From contig CM076955.1 in the NCBI GenBank assembly GCA_039566865.1, forward strand, positions 6,140,501 through 6,204,500: 64,000 bases of DNA, written 5' to 3'. This stretch comes from Aurelia coerulea (taxonomy: Eukaryota; Cnidaria; Scyphozoa; Semaeostomeae; Ulmaridae). The notes under the pieces were generated by a model. The model was not told the origin of the DNA. It worked only from the letters and a program-made list of their open reading frames with translations, and searched no databases. A program made the position numbers and the translations under genes. Numbering within the stretch: the stretch's first letter is position 1; each line of letters opens with the position of its first letter. Of the stretch, positions 1-37,600 are shown in pieces.

Positions 1-26311
<26,311 letters not shown>

Positions 26312-26518
26312 TTAGGCAGCGTGATCGATCGCCGGTTTTCCAACAGAACAACAACATGAGGTGTTTATTTGTGCACGCAATGCATCATGGGAGAACAGAA
26401 TGCATCCTGGGAGCAACATGTTTTGATTTCTTTCTGCCTCTGTCAGCAAAGCAAGCGAGTTAACTATATGTGAACTAAAGTTAAGAGCGTAGCTATGAAC
26501 GAGAAAATAAACCAATTT

Positions 26519-26542
26519 TTAAGCAGGAGATATATAAGCCAT
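26519..26542 (-). promoter_or_regulatory. Upstream mini-ORF MAYISPA, a copy of the FOXK start
   Basis: The sequence around the FOXK start codon (26276-26350) recurs about 240 bp upstream (26516-26590). Both copies share ATGGCTT, TCTCCTGCT and the flank GATCGATC.CCGGTTTTCCAAC. The upstream copy reads MAYISPA then TAA, against MACTSPAKD in the gene. If transcription starts further upstream, this would be a seven-codon uORF able to dampen FOXK translation. The duplication is visible; the regulatory role is inference. Confidence 0.5.
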
Positions 26543-27142
26543 GTTTCTTCGTAAGGCAGCATGATCGATCACCGGTTTTCCAACTGAATAACAACAGAGA
26601 AAGTCTGAAAACTGTTTTTGCCGCTGACCGACAGCACCATGCGCCCCCGCATTTAGTTGGAATCTGTGAATCTTGAAAAAAGCTGTTTTGAGTTCCGCAG
26701 CATTCTACAGCCTGCGCTGCTGCATGGAGACTCATCTAAGAAGAAACTAAATCAATTTTTGGCAGGAGTTCTAACTTCTCATGACCTATTTATTTGCTTT
26801 CAAAGACACGTTAGTTATTTTGCCATTTTTCTACCGTTGGACTTTATGAAATCTTCAATAGTATCAGAATAAGTCTTCTTCAAATTTCGAAAAAAAATAA
26901 AAATCAAAATTTTTAAAGCTCAAAATTTCTAGAATTTTTGAGGAATCACAGAATGAATTTAAAGAAAAACTTGGTTTATAGCTAATGTCTACAAAATAGT
27001 ATCAAGCAAAAGTGTGTCACTCTTCTGGTTTACGATTAAGAAATTTAATGATGTCGCATTCTCAAATGAATTGAAATTTGAAATATTCCGTAATTCGAAA
27101 AATATTCAAGATTTCTGCAAAGTCCAATAGTTATGGTAGATC

Positions 27143-27667
27143 TACTTTATCTAATTACGATAGGCTAAACCAAAAATAATTCAATAAAAATATGTTCATT
27201 GCGTGTGGTACTATAGCAATTAAACGATGATATGATAGATAAATGATTCAAGTACCAAAAATAGCTAAGATTTTAAAAAATACGACATTTCGAGCGTATA
27301 CTCGTTGAGGTCTTGATAACGAGTATACGTTCGAAACATTGTGTTTTTGAACATCTCAGCTATTGGTGAAGGTGAAGTTGCGGTTTTTAGCGCCAAGTGC
27401 TGGGATCACAGAAGTAGCTAAGCGCTAATTGAGTCCGCGACCCCTAGTCATGACGCTCAAGTAGGAGGCTCTATCGGGTATCCAACCCTGTCCGCCTGAC
27501 TGTACTGGCTTCAAAGTCAGAGGATTGCACAACTGCACCACAACAGCTATTTTGGTACTTAAATCATTTATCTATTATATTATCGTTTAATTGCTATAGC
27601 ACCACAGACGCAACAACATATTTTTCTGGAAATATTTTTGGTTTAGCCTATTGTAATTAGATAAAGT
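27143..27667. mobile_element. Foldback element interrupted by a SINE
   Basis: Left arm ACTTTATCTAATTACGATAG, right arm complementary through GATAAAGT. Inner arms share ATTTAAGTACCAAAA-like sequence and CGAGTATACG palindromes (27296-27330). The arms are split unevenly by the SINE at 27365-27543. Confidence 0.75.
27365..27543 (-). mobile_element. tRNA-derived SINE, copy 2, with 8-bp target duplication
   Basis: On the minus strand it has an A box TGGTGCAGTTG (27540-27530), an anticodon-like CCTCTGACTTTGAAGCC and a B box GGTTGGATACC (27487-27477). The spacing fits a tRNA-like pol III promoter. A CATGAC..GGGGTCGCGGACT body and a TTCACC-type 3' tail follow. It is flanked by CAGCTATT at 27357-27364 and 27544-27551. 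Confidence 0.75.
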
Positions 27668-27865
27668 GGCAAAATAGGCATTGTTTTAAAAGGAGGTTAG
27701 TCTAGATGAGTATTCGTGTTGTCAAATGAAATGTAACATTTGGCATTTTTTGCTTTGTGAAATATGCCCTCGCTATGAAAAGACTAGAATCACCATATCG
27801 CATCGACGAATCACTGAACAATCAATGACACAATATTAGCCCGAAAAAGCAGCTATGATTATCAC

Positions 27866-28286
27866 TACACGTTTTTTTTATAAGAAACTTGGATCAGCAC
27901 TTAGTACTAAAAGTTTCTTAATTTCGCATGAAAATTTCGGTGTTTTAGTAGTAAAAGTTTCTTAATTAGTTTCTTATTTTTTTGGGCCTAAAAGTGCGGT
28001 ATTGTTCGAAGTTGAGCCTTCTTCTCGAGAAAGCGCTTCCATTTTGCATTGACATTGTCATCAAGAAGTAGCCATGCACATCAAGGCAAAAATTTACCAA
28101 TTTTGCAGTTAAAAAGTCAAGAAAAGACGAATGTACCTTTGTTAGAGAGACATAGAATAGGAGAGACATACAGAAATAAAGTTTTAGAGTTTCTTAACTA
28201 TTCTTGAGCGTAGTACTAGAGTTTCTTAAATTTTTGGTCATCGTAGTACTAGCTTCTTATAAACCAGTTTCTTATAAAAAAAAGTG
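27866..28286. mobile_element. MITE with TTTCTTATAAAA ends
   Basis: Inverted ends CACGTTTTTTTTATAAGAAAC / GTTTCTTATAAAAAAAAGTG. The interior is full of AAGAAACT/AGTTTCTTA repeats. A relative is at 38311-38700. Open frames within are not genes. Confidence 0.65.
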
Positions 28287-28484
28287 TATGAAGTGGATAG
28301 AGATGGGAAGAAGATGGACTGAAGTTAGTTATTCACCATCAGTTAAGCTGAATGTCAGCATTTTGGGCCTTGCGGATATAAAACTTTTCGGTAACCAACA
28401 TTTTTCTGGCAACTTCTTTTTCCGAAATAAAATGCTGAACTACTGGGTGAGGCAGAGAAATGTATACAATCTTTGAACAATAGT

Positions 28485-28630
28485 TGATTACGCTAAAGAT
28501 GGCGGCAAGGAACTTTTACCAAGATGCACTGCGTTCTTTAATCGAATCCCTATAGAATCGTTAAAGATTCGTAAATAGAACGCAATGCATCTTGGTAAAA
28601 AGTTCTTTGCCGCCATCTTTAGCGCAATCA
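28485..28630. repeat. 146-bp hairpin with YY1-like motifs in both arms
   Basis: Arms TGATTACGCTAAAGATGGCG ... and ...CGCCATCTTTAGCGCAATCA are almost perfectly complementary over about 60 bp each with a small loop. Each arm carries AAGATGGCGGC, the core recognised by the zinc-finger protein YY1. It lies about 2.2 kb upstream of the FOXK start. Its origin as a small MITE is likely; any regulatory effect is inference. Confidence 0.7.
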
Positions 28631-29179
28631 TCATTTGTAATGCAAAAACTGTAAAATTGATTTGAAAAATTAAAATTCCGTTGCCCAACTGAGCGTTTGA
28701 TTTAATTTTGAGAATTTACACATAATTTAAAATGCATAATCTTCATCTCGATGAAGAATCCCCGAGTTTCTCTTAGGCTTTTCCTAAAACTATATATCAT
28801 TTGCTCAATTTGATCCTTGTTTCAATTATTGAATCGGTAAGATGATGTTTTTCTTGGCTGATGCATTGCTTCCTGATGATATGGAAACTTGTTAACATGT
28901 TAATATGCTTGCCAAAAAATGCTGAGCATTTAAAAGTCAAAATACACACGACTTTGAACAAGCCATTTTTTGACCTATCAAGAAATATGACATTTTGCTA
29001 ATTTCATAATTTCAGAAGGAGATAATGAACCTGAATCAGAAATATCTTTAAAACTAGTTTGAAGCCTCCGTAAGGTGAAGGAATTACTCCCATTTTCCGG
29101 ACTATTCAGACTAAAAAGAGAGAGAGAGACTTGTAGCTAGTCCAACCCCTTGCCTGTATATATTCAAAATTACTGGCTC

Positions 29180-29575
29180 TAAGCAAGGGCGCCTACCTTG
29201 TACTGTATCCGTGACCAAGTGTTCACAGAGTAATTGGTGTCCTGTGACCCAGTCCTGTTTATCTTTGTATATCATAAGAAACTGGTTACAGGGATTTTCA
29301 AATTCTAACGTGTGTTAGAGTTGACCAATCAAAAATCACGCTGTCTGATTCCCTGTGGCCAGATCGTATAACAGTTGATATCGTGTTACATAAACAACGG
29401 AATTTGAAACCACAAAGTTATTCATACGTCATCTTGACCTTGAGAGGACTGACGCTGCTTGGTCACGGTACAGTTCTAGGACACTCTCTGTACTGGGCCA
29501 CAGGACACCAATTACTCTACAGTACTGGGAATAAACACACTTCCTACAAGGTAGGCGCCCTTGCTCTAAGGGCTC
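29180..29575. repeat. Imperfect palindrome, ~400 bp
   Basis: Left arm CTCTAAGCAAGGGCGCCTAC is matched by GTAGGCGCCCTTGCTCTAAG on the right, with GAGTAATTGGTGTCCTGTG in both arms. A diverged single arm lies at about 6480-6540. Probably a decayed MITE. Confidence 0.6.
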
Positions 29576-29880
29576 TAAATTGTGATTGCTTTTACCAAAC
29601 AAAATGTTCACATCTAAGTTAGCCTTTGACTGATAGATTGATATTTCAATTTTGAAGATCGGCAAGATGCTTTGCATTCCACAGCCAGCCAAACGTGTCA
29701 ACTCTTTATTACTCACACGTCACGGGCAATAACAAAAAAGAAACCTTTATTTGATGTGTTTGATTCATTTCGACTACAAATTCATCTGAATAAATAACCT
29801 CTTAGTTAGGAATCCCAAATACAAGTTCAAAATAATTAGATCAAAAAATAATTCCCTGCACTACTTTGTCTACTTATTTG

Positions 29881-30241
29881 CCCAGGGGAGGGGCTCTCAG
29901 CACATGCACATACGAGGAGGTAAGTCCGATATCTTTGGGTCAGAATATTGCCGAAAGTGATATTTCTGGGTCCAACATAAACTGAAATTATTGTCATGAT
30001 ATTTTTCGGCATCAAATATTGTCAAAATGATATTTCTGGGTGGTATAAAGGCAATCCTGGCCTCAATTTGCATTGTTTCAGGATCTTTTATGTTCGTTTA
30101 CAGGATGTCAAGGCTGAGTGCCCCCCTGAGCTGACATTTTTGGGTTGTGATGAAGCTAAACTGATATTTTTGGGTTGCCTGAAAATTTCTCTGACTGACT
30201 TGAATTTCTCGGTATGCGTATGTGCTGAGTGCCTCCCTGGG
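29881..30241. mobile_element. hAT-like MITE with CCCAGGGGAGG ends, 8-bp duplication
   Basis: Termini CCCAGGGGAGG / CCTCCCTGGG flanked by CTTATTTG at 29873-29880 and 30242-30249. The interior repeats GATATTTTTGGGT/GATATTTCTGGGT. No coding sequence. Confidence 0.8.
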
Positions 30242-30654
30242 CTTATTTGATAAAGATGGAATATTAATTCATCATTTGTTACCTTTTTACATTAATCAGT
30301 TCGTGTTCAAACATAAACTCTAAAGATCATATTAAAAAAGTATCAAGCGCTGGTAGACAAAGAATACTCTGGCAGCTAGATCGCACCTTGCTTTCTAAAA
30401 CCAGGTGTTATCAACAAAAATTTCGTATCAGTATATAGCGGGTGTCTCATAAAAAAGCTTCCAAGCTTTAAACTCAAATATCTGTCAGCCTGCTGACCCC
30501 AGCAAAATAAATAAATCATTTGCTAAAAGTGTAGTAATGCTGTAACTAAATGAGCACTGGTTTAATAAAATTGAGCAACGGAAACAAAAACAGGGGATCG
30601 TCAAATCTGAATCAAAGTTTCAGGATTTGTAAGCAGCGTTTTACAATATCAACA

Positions 30655-31247
30655 TACCGGGTGCGCCAAAATAAACTATGCACGTTTGGCAGGCCACAAT
30701 AAATCGTACACTGGACCGATTTTGAGGATTCATGGCTTAATCTTTAGCAAAAAGCCTGAATTAGATACTAGGCTAGTTTGCAAATGTTTCTATTTTCATG
30801 TTTTAGAGCTAGACGCGAGTTTCTTAAAATTTTCGTTCTCGAAAACATTGAAAGCGATCAAAAAACGTCGATCAAGTTTTCTAAAGAATCGACATGAATG
30901 GAAAAAGAGAAAACTTGTTTGTTGTGATTTCGGATTTAGAAATCGATTAATTGTATCTATTAATTTTATCGATCCCAAATCACCACGAAAAAGTCTTCTC
31001 TTTGTTCATTCATGTCGAGTCGTTAGAAAATTTGATCAACGTTTTTTGATCGTTTTTATCCGAAAACGAAAATTTTAATAAACTCGCTTCTAGCTCTAAA
31101 AACTGAAGTCAAAACAATTTGCAAAGATTCCTAGAATCTAATTCAAGCTTTTGCTAAAGATTAAGTCATGAATCTTCAAAATCAGCCCCAGTGTACGCTT
31201 TATTGTGGCCTGCCAAATGTGCATAGTTTATTTTGGCGCACCCGGTA
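30655..31247. mobile_element. CCGGGTGCGCC-type TA MITE, near-perfect palindrome
   Basis: TA-CCGGGTGCGCCAAAATAAAC at the left and its complement plus TA at the right, about 590 bp with arms that pair almost throughout. It abuts the next MITE with no spacer (CCGGTA|TACCGGG). Confidence 0.85.
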
Positions 31248-31838
31248 TACCGGGTGAGCCCGATTGAAGTTCCCACTTTTGAAAATTCATAGTGTCAAGA
31301 GTACTGGATTGGATGGATTGGAATAAATCAATATTTGCTTGACAGCCAAAAGATTTAAGTATTTTTGTGAATTTTCTCGCCTTGTTAAAAGCTTCGTGGT
31401 GGCAAAGTGACTTAAAAAGGCTTAAAATACTTGATCAAATCATAAAGGACTCCTCACTCAGAACCTCAGAGAAAAAGCGATTTCTCATGGGTGAGAGATA
31501 TCGTCTGCACATTTATTGCAATGGGATTGAAAATCCTTAGTATCTGTCTGTCTTATCACTCTTGAGAGAGTTGAAACGCCCGTGTGTATTGTTCTGTGTG
31601 AGGAGAGTTCTAACGATTTGATCAAGTATCTTAGGCCCTTTTTCAGTCATTTTGAAAACATTAAATTTTTTTAAAATTTAATTTACCTATACTTGCAGTG
31701 CTCGTAAGAAAACAAAAAAATCACAAAAATACTTTGACCTTTTGGCTTTTAACTAGAATGTGAATCATTCAAATCCATGAAGTACATGTTGTGCTACGAA
31801 TTATCGAAAGTGGGACCTTTTTTCTGGCTCACCCGGTA
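31248..31838. mobile_element. CCGGGTGAGCC-type TA MITE
   Basis: Ends TA-CCGGGTGAGCCcgattGAA and TTTTCTGGCTCACCCGG-TA. The arms share AAATCACAAAAATACTT.GAC and complements. A broken relative starts at 37601. Confidence 0.8.
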
Positions 31839-32113
31839 TGTATAATTGACCATACCATAATGATCTGAGAAATTAACAAGATGTAGTAAGACCTTTCAAC
31901 CTGCAGAATCTGTACTAAATCATTTTCTCCACATATATTTAGGACAACGATTTGGCGTAGATTTGGCAGGTCAAAACTATTCCTGAGAGATTGTACCCCA
32001 TATGGTTCATTTCTCGAAGATGCAAAAGTCCAATCTGATATTGAAATACTCACTATTTTCATTACACAAACCCCCGTCCCACGTACAGAATGGAAGTTGA
32101 TACACTTAAGATA

Positions 32114-32822
32114 TACCGGGTGAGCCAGAAAAAAGTTCCCACTTTCGACAGGCCAGGATAAATCACACACTAGGCCAATTTTAGTTGTTTTCGATTTAAT
32201 CTTTTGTCAATATCCTATATTATTCTGGATAATTTTGTGTAGATTTTTCGGATGCCGATTTATCGATATATTAACGATTTCTTGAAAGCTTTTGGCCTGC
32301 AGACTGCCCAAAAAAATCGAAAAACAGTGATCAAATTTCCTACTGATTGAACTTGGCAGAACAAAGGGAATGCTGTTCGAAATGACCAGGGACTTTGAAA
32401 ATGGAAATGATTGTGCAAGTTTAATGTCATTTTTATTATAACAAAGACTCTCAGTTGTTTTATTATTTCTTTGAAATTAAACTTGCGCAATCATTGAACG
32501 ACCGCGCGCTCGTGCGACAGACTGTACCTAATCTATTTCCAAATTCCCTGGTCATTTCGAAGAGCACTCCCTTCGTTCTGCCAAGCTCAATCTTTAGGAA
32601 GTTTGATCACTGTTTTTCGATCTTTTTGGGCAGTCTGCAGGCCAAAAAATTTCAAAAAATCATTAATATATCAATGAATTGGCGTCCGAAAAATCTACAA
32701 AAATAACCCAGAATAATAAAGGATATTGGCAAAAGATTAAATCAAAAACAATTAAGAGTGGCTTAGTGTGTGATTTATCCTGGCCTGTCGAAAGTGGGAA
32801 CTTTTTTCTGGCTCACCCGGTA
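32114..32822. mobile_element. CCGGGTGAGCC-type TA MITE
   Basis: Ends TA-CCGGGTGAGCCAGAAAAAAG / CTTTTTTCTGGCTCACCCGG-TA. Long complementary arms (TCGACAGGCCAGGATAAATC and complement), centre near 32450. Open frames here are foldback artefacts. Confidence 0.85.
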
Positions 32823-33163
32823 AGTTCATTTGCAGCGGTATCATTGATGTTGAGACGAATTCAAAGGCAGATCATTTATGGCATAGCTAATTACACACGC
32901 TGATTTTGTAAAACGCTGCTTTCAAATGCTGAAAAGTTGATTCAGATTTGACGACCCACCATTTCCTTTTCTGATGCCCAGTTTTTGGTTAAACTTTTGC
33001 TCAGTTGGTAACTGCATCACTACGCTTTTAAAAAATGTTGTATATGTTTTGCTGGGATAAGCAGGGTGAGAGATATTTGAGTTTAAAACTTCTTCTGCGA
33101 CACCCTGTGGTTGGAAGGCTCAACTATCTTTTGAGCCGTTGCAGGGTCAATATGAGCTATGAC

Positions 33164-33707
33164 CCGGGGGGGCACTCCCATACTTGACCTGACGGGATGT
33201 GCCGCTCAACAGGGTGTCCTTTTGCGGTAAAAATTATGCGACAGGGTGTCATTTTCTAGCGAAAATTATGCGACAGGGTATTATAATAGGTAAGAAAATT
33301 ATGCAACAGGGTATCACAAGCAAAAATTGCGTTCTACACTGTATTTGAGAGGCAACATTTGTATGCGAAAATCACAAGCAAAAATTGCGTTCTACACTGT
33401 ATTTGAAAGGCAAAATTTGTATGCGAAAATCACAAGCAAAAATTGCGTTCTACACTGTATTTGAGAGGCAAAATTTTTATGCGACAGGGTATCACAAGCA
33501 AAAATTGCGTTCTACACTGTATTTGAAAGGCAAAATTTTTATGCGAAAATCACAAGCAAAAATTGCGTTCTACACTGTATTTGAGAGGCAAAATTTTTAT
33601 GCGACAGGGTATACTTTTGGCCTATTTTTTATGCGACAGGGTGCAGGGTGTGGAGAGGTTTTCCGCACACCCCCGTCACTTCCCTAGTCAAGTACCCCCC
33701 CCCGGGG
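33164..33707. mobile_element. hAT-like MITE with CCGGGGGGG ends and internal tandem array
   Basis: G-run ends (CCGGGGGGGCACTCCCATAC; GTACCCCCCCCCGGGG) flanked by GCTATGAC at 33156-33163 and 33708-33715, an 8-bp duplication. The interior holds the GCGACAGGGT motif and the five-unit tandem array at 33315-33610. No transposase. Confidence 0.8.
33315..33610 (+). repeat. Tandem array, five ~60-bp units
   Basis: Units start CACAAGCAAAAATTGCGTTC at 33315, 33373, 33431, 33493 and 33551. They alternate between endings GCGAAAAT and GCGACAGGGTAT, so a two-unit period of about 120 bp is superimposed. The repeated frame reads RSTLYLKGKIFMRKSQAKI and is not a gene. Confidence 0.85.
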
Positions 33708-33754
33708 GCTATGACCAGTCTCCAAAATGTGGTGTCAAAAGATCCAAAAAGATC

Positions 33755-34320
33755 TACCGGGTGAGCAGAAAAAAATGGCACTTTCTGCAAATCATCAAAA
33801 ATTTGATTAGATTACCGATCATGAACATTTCTTCATGTGCATTTGTATCAAAGACCAAATTCATCTTAGGACTATTGCGAAGCATCGAAATGGCTTTGAA
33901 TTTATGGTAATTTGTGCTTTTACAAGCTACTTGGTTTTGAAGCATACTCAGAAATCACAAGAAATGATTACGAAATTAAATTTTTGTCCCCTCGGTACCA
34001 CATGATAAAGCTTTTTGACCTTGAGGAAGCTATGATATATCAGGTAAAACTCGAAAGTTTAGGGAAATCACAAGAGTTTATGGTCAAGAGTTTATGGTTT
34101 ACTTGAATTTATGGTCATTTGTGTTTTACAAGCCACTCGGTTTTGAAGCATACCTAGAAATCACAAGAAATGATTACGAAATTAAATTTTTGTCTCCTCG
34201 GTACCACATGATAAAGCTTTATGACCTTGGGGAAGCTAACATATATCATGTAAAATTCGAAGCTTTAGGGAAATCACAAGAGATATGTTTTTGGATAAGA
34301 ATTAGATATTTTGTAAATTA
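33755..34320. repeat. CCGGGTGAGC half-element with ~205-bp tandem duplication
   Basis: Starts TA-CCGGGTGAGCAGAAAAAAA but has no matching right end. A segment at 33905-34090 is repeated at 34108-34282 (TTTTGAAGCATAC.CAGAAAT; TCGGTACCACATGATAAAGC). Both copies are open in the same frame, but differences between them are mostly amino-acid changing, arguing against a selected protein. Confidence 0.65.
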
Positions 34321-34321
34321 G

Positions 34322-34932
34322 TACTGGGTGTCCCAAAAAAAATTATACGGATTTGGTTGACTCTAGCGATGTGAATGTAGCTTCAACCAATGTCTAATCA
34401 CTCTAAAGATGTTCCTCGATAGTTAACTTGAACATATGTACCTCGTTTGTTGGTATTGGTGCTTAGAGGGCAGACATGTTAATCTTGAAAGCTCAAATTT
34501 GCCTCCTCCTGCAAACCAGAGCGTTAGTCTTTTTGGACTAAGCAAATACTTAAGGCACAATGTATAAATCAACCTTGATAGAATTTGAACAATATTTATA
34601 GATCTTGTGTTATTTTGTTTTCCAAAAGTCACCCCCTCCCCAGTCACCCATTGGGCAGTTTCTTGATTTTTCATTAATTTCAGTTCTTAATTTTGATGTG
34701 CTTCAGGAACTTGCTTAGGCTAAAAGGCCAAATCTCTGGCTTGCAGGTGGACGCAGATTTGAGCTTTCGAGATTGATATTTCTGCTCTCAAAGCACCAAT
34801 ACCAAAAAACGAGGTATTTATGCTCAAGTTAACTATCGAGGAACATTTTGCGAGTGATGAACCATTTATTAAACCTAAATTCACACCGCTGGAGTCAACA
34901 AAATCTGTATACTCTTTTTGGGACACCCGGTA
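34322..34932. mobile_element. CCGGGTGTCC-type TA MITE, full copy
   Basis: TA-CTGGGTGTCCCAAAAAAAAT ... TTTTTGGGACACCCGG-TA. The arms share GGATTTGGTTGACTC/GAGTCAACAAAATC and GTTCCTCGATAGTTAACTTG. Same family as 19799-20392 and 54068-54631. Confidence 0.85.
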
Positions 34933-35243
34933 TGCCTCAAAACCGTTTTTTTTTCAAAGGCAATTTCATTGCCTCTCCCACAAAATAAAATAACAATCAT
35001 GCATCAAAATTATTTGATCATTGATAGAAATTAACAAAAAGAAAATTCAAAGATTGGTGAAAGTATGAAATTTGGTGACCATTGAAAAAGGTTAATTGTC
35101 TATTGGGTCACACAGTACATTGGTTTTTTCCATTTCTCAATCACCGCTTTCAAAGTTCGGTTTCCTAGAGGATAGTTGCAGCTTACAGTGATCTTGCTGA
35201 ATTTCAAAAGATAGCCACACTCTCCAACTAATTGGTGAAACAG

Positions 35244-35754
35244 AAAGCATAGGGCTCAAATCTTTCAAATCTCTAAAAAAGTGGGGGGTAAAATGCTATG
35301 ACATTTTTCTTTCCATGAATGGCTTGAAAGGAGCTTATGCTACTTTCCTGTAAATCTGCCCAGGGATTTCTTGATATCTTGACTTTTTACAAAATGGCGG
35401 CAATTTAATTATCTTTGAAAAAATTCATGGAAAATTTTGAAAAAATTAAAGTCATCGTGAATCTTAAACCAATAAAGGTGAAATGATATAACCTTCAGGG
35501 AAACCATAGTTTATGAAGGTCTACAACATGGTGGCAAGCAGAAATCAGTAGCCTTCTTTGTTTAGGATTTAGAAATTCGATGAAGTCATAGCCTCAAATC
35601 TAATAAATGCTGCCATTTTGAAACTGATCAAGATATCAATAAACTTCCACGGCAGACTTGCAGCAAAAAACCCTAAGTTCCTTCAAAGCCATTTAATTCA
35701 AAGGAAACTGTGATAGAATTTTACACCGACCTTTTTAAAGATTTGAGCCCTATG
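35244..35754. mobile_element. Foldback MITE, ATAGGGCTCAAATCTTT ends
   Basis: CATAGGGCTCAAATCTTT at the left is complementary to AAAGATTTGAGCCCTATG at the right. The interior is related to 42568-43003 and to a fragment at about 26880-27060 (ACCATAGTTTATGAA; AAGCA.AA.TC.GT). Confidence 0.7.
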
Positions 35755-36084
35755 TTGAAACAGAGCATTTTTCAATTAAATTTAATGTCAGGAAGCTGTA
35801 GAGTTTTTTGTCAACCGATAGGGCTCACTGGGGCATATTTATCAGCAAAGAAAATGTTAAGCCACCTCAAAGTCTTGTCAGAAGCCCCAGATTTCTGCTA
35901 TGATAACTTTCAGTGCCAACTGTTTAAACATGGATGGTTAGACACTGCAGTTGTGACTGATTGCCGAAGCTGTATGCTGCTGCGGAGGAAACGTTTATAT
36001 ATTTCAACGGGAAGGTAGTTTGAAATCTTCTCCGCAGAACGATAAAAAATTCCCTCCGCAAAAGCATACAAGCTGAAGCATAAC

Positions 36085-37600
36085 TACGGATTGGCATATC
36101 TGCATGAATGGCTGTTAGAGTTTAGGTGTTTAAGTGAAGTATTTGACAACTGAGGGCGTAAAAACCTGTCCAAGTTGGGAAACTCGTTTTGTGCATTTTC
36201 TGGCGTATGACTAATGAAAATGAAGGGTTAAGCCCGAAACGTTTAGCACATTAAGCTCTAGGCTATTCATTCATTTAAAGATATCTTGTGTATGTTTCAT
36301 ATTAAAGATTGAATTTAAAGTATACAGAATTTCAGCTGTGTACTTACCCGGCTTTCCAGTCAGACTTTTCAGCCACGCCTCGTACATATAGCTATAGTTT
36401 TATCTAATAAAAGCTGCCAATTGCAAAAAAATATGATGAAATCTCACTTTGTTAATACATCTGGTGACAAGACTTCGAGCATGGAGCGATGCAAACATAT
36501 TTATCATTAATGAAATGTTTATTCGTAATTCGTGATTACCAACTGTCTCAAATTAGATGTCACATGAAAATGTTCGCGAATAAAGCAATTGAAGCGTTTT
36601 GAAAGAGTAAATTTGCGTTATCGTAAATTGCACGTGACATCTACTTTAAGACAGACTTTGATATTTATTGGAGACTGTCATTTTAATTAAACTTCAAGTG
36701 TTGCGAGCAACGGTGTCCAAAGTTTCATTGATTCGTTTCAAAATTAGGAATATTCTTAGAATATCCACAGAGTTTGGCAGAAAACTCTGGATCTGGCAGA
36801 AAACTGAAAAAGCAAACCTTAAGCCAAAAGCACAAGTCACAAGCAAAAGCAAGTCCCTAAATTCATTGCTGTATCGATCGATGAAGCAAAACATGATTCA
36901 GGTCTAAAACAAATGCTGGTTTCTTAAATAAAACCACACCTGAAGAATATTTCAGCTCAGCATAGGATGCTTCGCCAAGAATATTGATCTTCAGGTCAAA
37001 ATCAACATTCTTACAAATAAACGTGTATTCACGTTGTACCAGGGTCTAAATTTTCTTACCCTGGGTACCAGACTCGAGAGTCTGGTACCCAGGGCCTAAA
37101 TTTTCTCAATCTACCAGACAACTACCTACATCAGCAGTAGCAAAAATATCAACAAAACGAATTTTGGAAATTCGTGAAATTTCTTAAAAATGAAGAAGTA
37201 CTAAAATTTTGACTCCATAAGATTGCAATGCATCTGTTGCTTGTCTTTTAGTGTTTTCCAGAAAGTTCGGGACCATTAACAGCATATTTTGCTGTTTACT
37301 ATTACTTCGACATTTTTCTATTCTACTCCAATTATGTTGTGCATTGAAAGCTTTTTGTTTTGTAAGAAACATTTTTGGAGCTTCACGTTTATTTCCGATA
37401 ACATAACGACTTGCTGGCTATTTTACTTTGGTCATTTCTCTAAGTTGTCGAAGTTCTATTTAAGTTTAAATCACATTAGGAATTAAAATGCCTTTTACAA
37501 AATCTTCCGTGCTTCGCGTTTATTTCCTTTAATGTTAATTCTCTGAAGTACTCATTCAAGTGAATTTCATATAACTTAAACTTTAGCAGCGTCAAATCTT
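36085..37600. other. Intergenic stretch with small palindromes only
   Basis: Between the FOXK promoter side and the Rab 3' end. A small palindrome at 37057-37100 (TACCCTGGGTACCAGACTC and complement) and a GTAAAT..CATGACATCTA-type fragment at 36530-36665 shared with 5220-5250. No gene seen. Confidence 0.5.

Larger units (their letters stand above)
30436..33109. mobile_element. Outer foldback element carrying three nested MITEs
   Basis: Left arm 30436-30645 (CGGGTGTCTCATAAAAAAGC, then AAACTCAAATATCTGTC) pairs with right arm 32905-33109 (GAGATATTTGAGTTTAAAAC, then GCGACACCCTG). The two arms are the halves of one palindromic element, now separated by insertions at 30655-31247, 31248-31838 and 32114-32822. 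Confidence 0.75.

Noticed and set aside
33301..33610. CRISPR-like regularly spaced repeats
   Set aside because: The units are contiguous tandem repeats without unique spacers, in a eukaryotic MITE.
33385..33687. 100-codon frame RSTLYLKGKIFMRKSQAK
   Set aside because: It is the tandem array 33315-33610 read through, with no family features.
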